Below are positions 40,830 through 48,296 of a DNA stretch of 64,000 nt, piece by piece; positions within the stretch are counted from its first letter, which is position 1; each line of letters begins with the position of its first letter. The translations under genes and the position numbers were made by a program. This DNA is from Pseudomonas helmanticensis. GTDB lineage: Bacteria > Pseudomonadota > Gammaproteobacteria > Pseudomonadales > Pseudomonadaceae. The stretch lies in assembly GCF_900182985.1 (NCBI RefSeq), contig NZ_FXUY01000001.1, positions 1,116,001 to 1,180,000 of the forward strand, given 5' to 3'. The notes beneath the pieces were generated by a model. The model made no database searches. It was not told where the DNA came from and saw nothing but the letters and a program-made list of their open reading frames with translations.

Positions 40830-41948
40830 TCAGTCACGCAGCCATGCAAGGTCTGCGCGCTGATAACGGTGGGCACGGAAGATCGCGTTGTTCTCGCCCG
40901 GCAGATAACGTCGGGAGGCGGCATCGGGATAGGTCGCGAAGTGCGGATTGACGTATTCCCAGACCACTTCGCCGGCAGGCGTCACTTCGAACAGCCGACC
41001 GAAATTGGCTTCGGTGATCAGTGTGTTGCCGTTATGCAAACGCTGTGCACCGCCCATGAACGGGGTGAAAAACGCATAGCCCGGGGTGTCGGCGTATTGC
41101 CATTCGATGCGTTGGGTGTGCGGGTTGATTTCGACGATGCGCGAGTGCGGCATGCTCACGTGTGGGCGGAAGATGCCGTTGTCGAAGACCAGCACGTTGC
41201 CGTTTTCCAGCTCGCTGGGGCAATGTTGCTGGGCCACCAGATCGTGGCCCAGACGCCACAACACTTCTCCGCTGCCACGTTGCACGGCAATCACCGAAGA
41301 CACGCTGCGCAGGCTGAGGATCACCTTGCCGTCGCGGCCCGGGGTAACGGCATTGGTCATTGGCCAGTGATGCCGTTCGAAAGCCGCGTGCAGCGGATAG
41401 TCTTCAGGTTGCAGGTGTTCCCAGCTGCGCCACTCCCAGACCACATTGCCTTGACGATCTATCTCCTTGACCACGTCGGCATAAATCACCCCGCCTGGCG
41501 CCTCGCTGCCGGGAATCCCGCCGACCACGCGTTTGGCCAGCTCTGCGCTCAACGGCTCGGCCGTGGTGTAGAGCAGATGGCCGTTATCCAGCCACTGCGC
41601 ATCGTGGTGATGGAGCAGATCGGTGTGCTGCCAGACCACTTCGCCCTCGGGGGTAACTTCGCTGAAAGCACCGCCGTGCCACACCGACCAGCCCGGGAAC
41701 AGGTCCGGCGAATCGGGATGATTGCCGTTGTAGCCAAGGTTGCCGTTGGCCAGAATCACCGCGTCACGACCGGGACGCTGCGGCAGTTTCCAGCGGTGCA
41801 CGACTTCGCCGTCGAGGTCGATCAGGAACACATTGCCGTCCGCCGTTTGCGGGGCGAATAGCGTGTAACCGCCGGCACTGCGGGCATGATCGACAGCGAT
41901 CAGACCGGTTTTGCGCCGCTTGAGGGTGGTGGTTTCGAGATTAGGCAT
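40830..41948 (-). CDS. Arylsulfate sulfotransferase (ASST)-family protein
   Basis: A 372-residue beta-propeller protein of the arylsulfotransferase family, which moves sulfuryl groups between phenolic compounds. Features include GGYTLFAPQTADGNVFLIDLDG, HHHDAQWLDNGHLLYT, ERHHWPMTNAVTPG with the His expected in the active centre, and repeated blade motifs such as GEVVWQHTDLL and GEVVWEYVNPH. No N-terminal signal peptide is evident, whereas classical ASSTs are periplasmic, so location is unclear. It lies with the TonB receptor and SsuA-like binding protein on one strand. Confidence 0.75.
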   Translation of the reverse strand: MPNLETTTLKRRKTGLIAVDHARSAGGYTLFAPQTADGNVFLIDLDGEVVHRWKLPQRPGRDAVILANGNLGYNGNHPDSPDLFPGWSVWHGGAFSEVTPEGEVVWQHTDLLHHHDAQWLDNGHLLYTTAEPLSAELAKRVVGGIPGSEAPGGVIYADVVKEIDRQGNVVWEWRSWEHLQPEDYPLHAAFERHHWPMTNAVTPGRDGKVILSLRSVSSVIAVQRGSGEVLWRLGHDLVAQQHCPSELENGNVLVFDNGIFRPHVSMPHSRIVEINPHTQRIEWQYADTPGYAFFTPFMGGAQRLHNGNTLITEANFGRLFEVTPAGEVVWEYVNPHFATYPDAASRRYLPGENNAIFRAHRYQRADLAWLRD

Positions 41949-42009
41949 GACTTTTCTCCAGGCGTGAAAATCCCCGCCGCATGCAACGCGGCAAGGTGAA
42001 CTCAGTGGG

Positions 42010-43005
42010 TTATGGGTTGTTCGGCAGCAGCTTGTTGAAGCGGTCGTCGAAGATTTGCTCGACCTGTAGCGGTCGCGGAATCAGGTGTTCAGTGGCAAAC
42101 AGGTCGGCCAGATGCTGCTGCGAGGCGATGACCGAGGATTCGATCGGCACATAGCGAAGATCCTGCTTCGCCAGCATTTCTTGCACCAGCGAAACTGGCA
42201 GGCGGGTGGTTTGCGCAAAAACCTCGGCCCACGCTTGCGGGTATGCGGTGGCCCAAGCCTGAGCGCGGGCGAGTCTTGCCAGCAGATCGCCCAACGGCCC
42301 TGCCCGTTGCGGATCTTCCAGTGTTTGCAGGCTGGCAACGGTGAAGTTCAGCCCGGTTTCCGGCCAGCCACTGCCGTCGACCAGTACCCGCGCGCCACGC
42401 GCCGTGGCTTGCCCCACAAACGGATACCACACCGCCCAGCCGTCGAGCTTGCCACTGGCGAACGCATTTTGTGCGTCCACCGGGCTGACGTAGGCGATGT
42501 TGACATCCCGTGGCGTGAGGCCGGCTTCACGTAACGCAGCCAACAACAAATAGTGGCCGCTGCTGCCCTTGGCCACGGCAATGCGCTGACCTTTCAGATC
42601 GGCGACTTGTTTGGCGGTCGAGCCTTCGGGCACCAGCAATGCATTGTTGTTCTGCGCGCCGCTGGCCACGCCGACAATGCGCACATCGAAGCCGCCGGCC
42701 TGAGCGAATACCGGTGGCGCATTACCGACGACACCGACATCGATCGCCCCGGCGCTCAACGCTTCAAGCAGCGTCGTTCCGGCCAGAAACGGATGCCATG
42801 ACAGCGCATAGGCAATGTCCTTGTCCTCACCGGCGGCGTGCAACAACGCCTGAGTCAAACCGCTCTGGTCGCCGACCTTCAGCGTGGTCTCAGCGGCAGA
42901 AGCCTGCGCGCTCAGCAGCAACGTCGCGCAGCACACCAGCGCGTTCAGGCACAGGGCGACATGGCGGGTCAGCGAATACTTGGCAGCTAGAGGTTTTACC
43001 GGCAT
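42010..43005 (-). CDS. SsuA/TauA-like sulfonate ABC binding protein
   Basis: A 331-residue periplasmic binding protein of the aliphatic sulfonate/nitrate/taurine family. A signal peptide of about 35 residues ends SAQASAAETT. The mature region shows LEALSAGAIDVGVVGNAPPVFA and LKGQRIAVAKGSSGHYLLLAAL, and VSPVDAQNAFASGKLDGWAVWYPF is the family hallmark. ATG 43005 was chosen because GAGG lies eight bases upstream; ATG 43011 is too close to it. No permease or ATPase adjoins it, so it may share an Ssu/Tau-type transporter encoded elsewhere. Confidence 0.87.
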   Translation of the reverse strand: MPVKPLAAKYSLTRHVALCLNALVCCATLLLSAQASAAETTLKVGDQSGLTQALLHAAGEDKDIAYALSWHPFLAGTTLLEALSAGAIDVGVVGNAPPVFAQAGGFDVRIVGVASGAQNNNALLVPEGSTAKQVADLKGQRIAVAKGSSGHYLLLAALREAGLTPRDVNIAYVSPVDAQNAFASGKLDGWAVWYPFVGQATARGARVLVDGSGWPETGLNFTVASLQTLEDPQRAGPLGDLLARLARAQAWATAYPQAWAEVFAQTTRLPVSLVQEMLAKQDLRYVPIESSVIASQQHLADLFATEHLIPRPLQVEQIFDDRFNKLLPNNP

Positions 43006-43038
43006 TGTCATGCCCTCGTTTTTTGCAGTGAACTCAGT

Positions 43039-44175
43039 ATGTCGAGGCCCGCCGTGCCGCTCCATGCCAAACACCCCTCCTTTGCTGCCACGGCGGACAT
43101 CGTGCCGCAACCGTTGCGCACCGTCGTGGTGTTGGCCTTCGATGACCTGTTGTTACTCAATGCGGCCGGGCCGCTGGAAGTCTTCGCGGCGATACCGCGC
43201 GTGTTGGGCGGCCACTTCAGCAGCCATCCGCCCTATCGGTTGCTGATGTCGTCGCCGCAGGGTGGCGCGGTCATGTCGATCTCGGGGATTACGGTGTCGA
43301 CGTGCTCGCTTGAGCAGATCGACCAACTCGCCCCGGTGATCGACACCCTGATCGTCGCGGGCGGTCCGGGCATGGCCGCGCTGGAGGCCGATCAACAGGC
43401 CTGTGACTGGCTGCGCGTTCGCTCGGCGCATATTCGCCGGCTGTGCTCGATAGGCACCGGCACGTTTGCCCTGGCCGCCGCCGGGTTGCTCGATGGTCGG
43501 CAAGTGGTGACGCATTGGAAATTCGCCGCTGAACTGCAGGCGCGCTACCCGGCGGTGCGCTGTCAGACCGATGCGTTGTACCTGCACGACGACAATCTGT
43601 GGACGTGCGGCGGCGCCACCGCGGGCATCGACCTCGCTCTTGGCTTGGTGGAACAGGACCTCGGCGCGCAAGCAGCGCTGACATTGGCGCGGTATTTCAC
43701 CGTATTTTTGTGGCGTGGCGCGGAACATCCGCAACTGAGCGCTTCACTCAACGCGCAATCCAACGCCTTGCGCACCGACCCAGACGTACGTCTGGCCCGT
43801 CTGCATGCATGGATTGCCGCTAACCTGAAGGGTGATTTGCGCGTCGAACGGCTGGCCGAGCAATTCGGCATGAGCCCGCGCCACTTCGCCCGTGCGTATG
43901 TTGCAGCCACTGGGCAGACACCCGCGCAAGCGGTCGAGCACGTGCGGCTGGAGGCGGCGGGTCGATTGCTGAAAAGCACCCATGAGCCGATCAAGCGCAT
44001 TGCCGAAACCGTGGGTTTTGGCCGCGAAGAGCGCATGCGTCGGGCGTTTCAAAAGCATCTGGGGGTCAGCCCGAATGGTTATCGTCGGCAGATGGATGGC
44101 CAGACTGCGGTTCAGCCGACGGATCGCCGGCAGACGTCCAGAGTCGGGATTGCGTTGGAGTGGTTGGCGCAGTAA
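43039..44175 (+). CDS. GlxA-family regulator (DJ-1/PfpI domain + AraC HTH)
   Basis: A 378-residue regulator. Residues about 28-210 are a class I glutamine amidotransferase-like/PfpI domain, and about 250-350 is an AraC-type double helix-turn-helix: LRVERLAEQFGMSPRHFARAY and IKRIAETVGFGREERMRRAF. The nucleophile-elbow position that often reads xCTGxF in relatives is CSIGTGTF here. A Gly replaces the usual Cys and Cys136 lies three residues earlier, so the domain is probably a ligand sensor only. It is divergent from the SsuA-like gene by just 33 bases and likely regulates it. Confidence 0.87.
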   Translation: MSRPAVPLHAKHPSFAATADIVPQPLRTVVVLAFDDLLLLNAAGPLEVFAAIPRVLGGHFSSHPPYRLLMSSPQGGAVMSISGITVSTCSLEQIDQLAPVIDTLIVAGGPGMAALEADQQACDWLRVRSAHIRRLCSIGTGTFALAAAGLLDGRQVVTHWKFAAELQARYPAVRCQTDALYLHDDNLWTCGGATAGIDLALGLVEQDLGAQAALTLARYFTVFLWRGAEHPQLSASLNAQSNALRTDPDVRLARLHAWIAANLKGDLRVERLAEQFGMSPRHFARAYVAATGQTPAQAVEHVRLEAAGRLLKSTHEPIKRIAETVGFGREERMRRAFQKHLGVSPNGYRRQMDGQTAVQPTDRRQTSRVGIALEWLAQ

Positions 44176-44197
44176 AGCCCGGGCGGCGTATACCGAT

Positions 44198-44287
44198 TGA
44201 TCGTTCCCACGCTCTGCGTGGGAATGCAGCCCGGGACGCTCCGCGCCCCAAGATCAAAAGATCGCAGCCTGCGGCAGCTCCTACGGG
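44198..44287. repeat. Hybrid REP: half of family A joined to half of family B
   Basis: TGATCGTTCCCACGCTCTGC...GGGAATGCAGCCCGGGACGCTCCGCG (half of a family A pair) is followed directly by AGATCAAAAGATCGCAGCCTGCGGCAGCTCCTAC (right half of a family B element). The matching inverted halves are missing. It lies between the GlxA regulator and the proP-like gene. Confidence 0.85.
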
Positions 44288-44424
44288 GAGATTTTGGGAT
44301 GTTTGGGGAAAAATGCGCTGGGCAGTGAATTATTTCGTGTCCTCATGTATCTGAGCCAAAGAGCACGCGCCATCAAATCGATGGCATCTACGCGGCAAGA
44401 TGGATCAGCAAAGAGAATACCCGG

Positions 44425-45927
44425 ATGAAATCATGCAAGAAAACCGTCAAGCCAATCGGCCTGAACGACATCACCATTGTCGACGACGCCAAGATGCGCA
44501 AGGCGATCACCGCCGCCGCTCTGGGCAACGCCATGGAATGGTTCGACTTTGGTGTTTATGGCTTTGTCGCCTATGTGCTCGGCAAAGTATTTTTCCCCGG
44601 CGCCGATCCCGGCACCCAGATGATCGCCGCGCTCGCGACGTTCTCGGTGCCCTTCCTGATCCGGCCTTTGGGCGGCTTGTTCTTCGGCGCCCTGGGCGAC
44701 AAGTACGGTCGGCAGAAAGTCCTCGCCGCAACCATCGTCATCATGTCGCTGAGCACCTTCGCCATCGGCCTGATTCCGTCGTATGCCTCGATTGGCATCT
44801 GGGCGCCAATCCTGTTGTTGCTGGCAAAAATGGCCCAGGGTTTCTCGGTGGGCGGTGAGTACACCGGTGCGTCGATCTTCGTCGCCGAATATGCGCCGGA
44901 TCGCAAGCGCGGTTTCCTCGGCAGCTGGCTGGACTTCGGCTCGATCGCCGGCTTCGTCCTCGGTGCCGGGGTCGTGGTGCTGATCTCGACGACGCTGGGC
45001 GAAGCCAAGTTCGAAGAATGGGGCTGGCGCCTGCCGTTCTTCCTCGCCCTGCCCCTTGGCATGATCGGCCTCTACCTGCGTCACGCCCTCGAAGAAACCC
45101 CCGCTTTCCAGCAGCACGTTGAAAAGCTCGAGGAAGGTGACCGCGAAGGCCTCGCGCGTGGCCCGAAAGTGTCGTTCAAGGAGGTCGCGACCAAACACTG
45201 GCGCAGCTTGATGACCTGCATCGGCGTGGTGGCGGTGACCAACGTCACCTACTACATGCTGCTGACGTACATGCCGAGCTACCTGTCGCACAACCTGCAT
45301 TACAGTGAAAACCGTGGCGTGCTGATCATCATCGCGATCATGGTCGGCATGCTGTTCGTGCAGCCAGCGATCGGTTTCATCAGCGACAAGATCGGCCGCA
45401 AACCTTTCATCGTGGTCGGCAGCATCGGCTTGTTCATTCTGGCAATTCCGGCGTTCATGCTGATCAACAGTGGCAAGATCGGCTTGATCTTCGCCGGTCT
45501 GCTGATGCTGGCGGTGTTGCTGAACTTCTTCATCGGCGTCATGGCGTCGACCCTGCCGGCAATGTTCCCCACGCACATCCGCTACAGCGCGCTGGCGGCG
45601 GCTTTCAACGTTTCGGTATTGATCGCCGGCCTGACCCCGACCATCGTCGCCTGGCTGGTCGAAAGCACCAACGATCTGTACATGCCGGCGTATTACCTGA
45701 TGGTCATCGCCGTGGTCGGCCTGGTCACCGGCGTGACCATGAAGGAAACTGCCAACAAACCGCTGCGTGGCGCCGCCCCGGCGGCTTCCGATCTGGAAGA
45801 AGCCAAGGAACTGCTGCAAGAACACCACGACAACATCGAACAGAAAATCGAAGACATCGACGCCGAAATCGCCGCGCTCGAAGCCAAACGCAAGGAGTTG
45901 GTGCAGCAGCATCCGCGGATCAACTAA
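44425..45927 (+). CDS. proP: ProP-like osmolyte/proton symporter (MFS)
   Basis: A 500-residue major facilitator with twelve predicted membrane helices. ALGNAMEWFDFGVYGFVAYVLG, GALGDKYGRQKVL (MFS loop motif), GGEYTGASIFVAEYAP and GFISDKIGRKPFI match the ProP/metabolite:H+ symporter family. The last ~45 residues form a charged heptad helix, including ELLQEHHDNIEQKIEDIDAE. This matches the C-terminal coiled coil that tunes osmotic activation of E. coli ProP toward proline and glycine betaine uptake. The exact start is uncertain: no strong ribosome-binding site precedes ATG 44425, and a GTG/ATG nearby is possible. Confidence 0.88.
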   Translation: MKSCKKTVKPIGLNDITIVDDAKMRKAITAAALGNAMEWFDFGVYGFVAYVLGKVFFPGADPGTQMIAALATFSVPFLIRPLGGLFFGALGDKYGRQKVLAATIVIMSLSTFAIGLIPSYASIGIWAPILLLLAKMAQGFSVGGEYTGASIFVAEYAPDRKRGFLGSWLDFGSIAGFVLGAGVVVLISTTLGEAKFEEWGWRLPFFLALPLGMIGLYLRHALEETPAFQQHVEKLEEGDREGLARGPKVSFKEVATKHWRSLMTCIGVVAVTNVTYYMLLTYMPSYLSHNLHYSENRGVLIIIAIMVGMLFVQPAIGFISDKIGRKPFIVVGSIGLFILAIPAFMLINSGKIGLIFAGLLMLAVLLNFFIGVMASTLPAMFPTHIRYSALAAAFNVSVLIAGLTPTIVAWLVESTNDLYMPAYYLMVIAVVGLVTGVTMKETANKPLRGAAPAASDLEEAKELLQEHHDNIEQKIEDIDAEIAALEAKRKELVQQHPRIN

Positions 45928-45940
45928 AACCCGGTACCGG

Positions 45941-45993
45941 TGGCCTCTGTACAGCGGCCATCGGCAGCCAGTCGTGCGGCTCGGCTTTTTTAT
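45941..45993 (+). terminator. Probable terminator after proP
   Basis: TGGCC-T-CTGTACAG-C-GGCCA (45941-45960) is a strong hairpin. It is followed at 45965-45993 by an AGCC...GGCT stem leading into CGGCTTTTTTA. The T-run after the second stem makes this the likely end of the proP transcript. Confidence 0.5.
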
Positions 45994-46037
45994 CAGCTAG
46001 CCTTGAGTGCGGATCGCCCGTCACTCAAGGAGCCGTC

Positions 46038-46631
46038 ATGTTCAAGTTCATCAAGACCACCGTCATCGGCGGGCTGTTATTCATCCTGCCGCTGATGCTG
46101 ATTGTGGTGCTGATCGAAAAAGCCATCCACCTGCTGCGCGGGCCGGTCGAGAAGCTCTTGCCAATGTTCAAGGGCTTCGATGTCGCCGGCGTCACACTGG
46201 TGACGGTTGCCAGCTTGCTGGGCCTGATCGTCCTGTGTTTTCTCGCCGGATTGCTCGCGCGCACCTCGGCGGCGGCACGGGCGCTGGAAGCCACCGAAAA
46301 CAAGCTGCTGAGCAATCTGCCGGGCTACCAGCTGTTCAAGGACACCACCGCGCGTTTTGCCGGGTTGGAAAACGAGGATGGTTCGAAGGTCGGCATGATC
46401 GCCGAGGGCGAAGGCTTTCGCCTCTGCCTGATCGTCGAAAGCGTGGATGACTGGCTGACGATTTTCATGCCGGACGGTGGGCCGGCGGGCGGCACCGCCG
46501 GTGAAGTGCGGCTGGTGCCGGCCGCCCATGTCATCGTCACCGAACTGTCGTGGCTGACCCTGGCCACCGGGTTGCGACGCGGCGGCCGTGGCATGCTCGC
46601 GCTGATGCAACCCTGGGTGCCGAAAGCCTGA
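46038..46631 (+). CDS. DUF502 inner-membrane protein
   Basis: A 197-residue membrane protein of the DUF502 family. Two N-terminal helices (about residues 8-32 and 52-75, the first reading TTVIGGLLFILPLMLIVVL) precede a soluble region with YQLFKDTTARFAG, DWLTIFMPDGGPAGGTAGEV and a C-terminal GRGMLAL. The family function is unknown; homologues occur in many proteobacteria. ATG 46038 has AAGGAG upstream. The stop codon abuts the stop of the opposite-strand Asn-rich gene in the shared palindrome TGATCA. Confidence 0.85.
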   Translation: MFKFIKTTVIGGLLFILPLMLIVVLIEKAIHLLRGPVEKLLPMFKGFDVAGVTLVTVASLLGLIVLCFLAGLLARTSAAARALEATENKLLSNLPGYQLFKDTTARFAGLENEDGSKVGMIAEGEGFRLCLIVESVDDWLTIFMPDGGPAGGTAGEVRLVPAAHVIVTELSWLTLATGLRRGGRGMLALMQPWVPKA

Positions 46632-47234
46632 TCAAGGCGCGTTGACCACCACATACGTCACATCGCTGCCCTGATATTGCGGCTGGTACCAGGTCGAGCC
46701 GCATTGCATGTAGGCGACGTTGTAGCGGATTACCTGCACACAGCTGCTGGGCATTTGCGCCGGGGTCATGATCGAACCGACGACAGCGGCGGTAACCGCC
46801 ACCGTTGCCGTCACCGCCGCCGCAGTCGCTATCGGGTGATAGTGATCGTCGTAACCGTAGCGACCATGCCCGTCGACATCGATGTCGACGTCGCGATGGT
46901 TATCGATATTGACGTTGCGATTGCTGTTGTTGACGTAGGTGCGGTTACCGACATTGTTGCCGGCATTTACGCGGTTGCCGGAATTGACCTGATTGCCGGC
47001 GTTTACCCGATTTCCCGCGTTTGCACGGTTTCCGGCGTTGACGTGATTGGTCCGTTGCGGCGCATTGATGCGTTGTGCCCGCTGCGCGTTGGGCGCCGGT
47101 GCGCGGTTGACGTTGGCGCGGGCATGGCCTTGCGCGCGCTGCGGCCTGGCGTCGGCTTCGGCGATCAGCCCGGCAGTCAGGAAGGTGGCGGTGGCCAGCG
47201 ATAACAGCAGACTCCACGACATCGACTTGTTCAT
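46632..47234 (-). CDS. Exported Asn-rich repeat protein, unknown function
   Basis: A 200-residue predicted secreted protein. The signal peptide (about 1-29) ends before RPQRAQGHARANVN. Residues ~50-105 are low-complexity repeats built on NAGNRV (NAGNRANAGNRVNAGNQVNSGNRV in short units). An Asp/His-rich turn VDIDVDGHGRYGYDDHYHP and a hydrophobic Ala/Val helix follow. The C-terminal domain has two Cys, in SSCVQVIRY and QCGSTWYQP. ATG 47234 has GGAGG eight bases upstream. It starts one base after the DUF2092 stop, so the two are co-transcribed. I do not recognise a function; a surface or periplasmic structural role is possible. Confidence 0.75.
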   Translation of the reverse strand: MNKSMSWSLLLSLATATFLTAGLIAEADARPQRAQGHARANVNRAPAPNAQRAQRINAPQRTNHVNAGNRANAGNRVNAGNQVNSGNRVNAGNNVGNRTYVNNSNRNVNIDNHRDVDIDVDGHGRYGYDDHYHPIATAAAVTATVAVTAAVVGSIMTPAQMPSSCVQVIRYNVAYMQCGSTWYQPQYQGSDVTYVVVNAP

Positions 47235-47235
47235 G

Positions 47236-48033
47236 TCACTGCCCTCCCTGATCACTGGCTTTTTTCAACGCAATCGCGACATCGCCCTTGGCCGGTTTGA
47301 AGGTGAAGAGCGTGTCCGGGATGGTTGGCTTGAGGTTCCACTGATACACCGCGCTGTACTCGGGAGAACTCTTTTCGTCGGTGGTGGTGATCACCAGTTT
47401 GCACGGCAAGGGCTTGTCCGAACGGGTCAGCCACAACTGCCAGTCGATGCCGTCCTGACGAAACGCCAGATGGTCGCAAAGCTTGCCCTTGATGATCGAC
47501 GGGCCGACATAGAGCGCAGCCTTCAAGGCATCGATCTGCGCCTGATCGCTGCCGAACAGGAACAGATCCTCCATCGGCACTTGCACACCGTAGAAGTTCT
47601 CAACCATATGCAGGGTTTCCGCGACATTGGCCGGCGCATCGACGGTGGTGTAGTACTTCAGGTATGGCGAGTACTGAGTGAGCTTCTTGCCGTTGTAGAA
47701 AAATTCGCGGGTGCGCACATCGCCTTCGCTTTTTGCATACAGTCGATCGTGGCCAACCACTTTCAACGTATTGAACGACTCGGTCTTGATCTTCTGACCG
47801 GACTCCAGAACCGTGTCGCGCGACACTTCGGCATCGACCTGAAATTTCGCCAGGCTGCGCAGGTAATTGCCCATATCGATGAGTTTGTCGATCACTTGCG
47901 GGTTGACCAGCGGCGTGTCGTCCGCCGCGCTGGTCGTGGGCTGCGCAGCCGCTGCGGGCGGGTCTTCGGCGTAGGCTCCCGGCGCGAGAACCAACGTGAA
48001 CATCAGGCAGAAAACACTGACTGGGGCTTTCAT
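47236..48033 (-). CDS. DUF2092 exported protein
   Basis: A 265-residue periplasmic protein with a signal peptide ending PGAYAEDPP. The rest matches DUF2092: VIDKLIDMGNYLRSLAKFQVDAEV, YNGKKLTQYSPYLKYYTTVDAP, GPSIIKGKLCDHLAFRQDGIDWQLW and a C-terminal FTFKPAKGDVAIAL. The fold resembles LolA/LolB-like lipoprotein carriers, so binding of a hydrophobic ligand is possible. ATG 48033 has GGAG about eight bases upstream; a longer frame upstream lacks a signal peptide. It is the first gene of a two-gene operon and divergent from the giant adhesin across 263 bases. Confidence 0.8.
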   Translation of the reverse strand: MKAPVSVFCLMFTLVLAPGAYAEDPPAAAAQPTTSAADDTPLVNPQVIDKLIDMGNYLRSLAKFQVDAEVSRDTVLESGQKIKTESFNTLKVVGHDRLYAKSEGDVRTREFFYNGKKLTQYSPYLKYYTTVDAPANVAETLHMVENFYGVQVPMEDLFLFGSDQAQIDALKAALYVGPSIIKGKLCDHLAFRQDGIDWQLWLTRSDKPLPCKLVITTTDEKSSPEYSAVYQWNLKPTIPDTLFTFKPAKGDVAIALKKASDQGGQ

Positions 48034-48296
48034 CGGTTGCGCTCCTGTCCCTGCGTGGGCGTTGCGCCCGGACGGGCGACTGATTGACCAGCCTAGACGC
48101 CAGTGTTGCTGTGCGCCAATTCGTACAAATCCCCCGTCACAGTGATAGCCAAAGGCTGCTGCGCCGCGCGTCTCCAAGCATCTGAAACTGCGGCCCATTC
48201 GGTGGCAAACCGTAAGAAACGGCCTACGCTGAATTTGTCCGTCGCCTGGCGTCGGCACTCACCGGAAGGATTCTGCGCGCAGTACGAGGGCCGATC

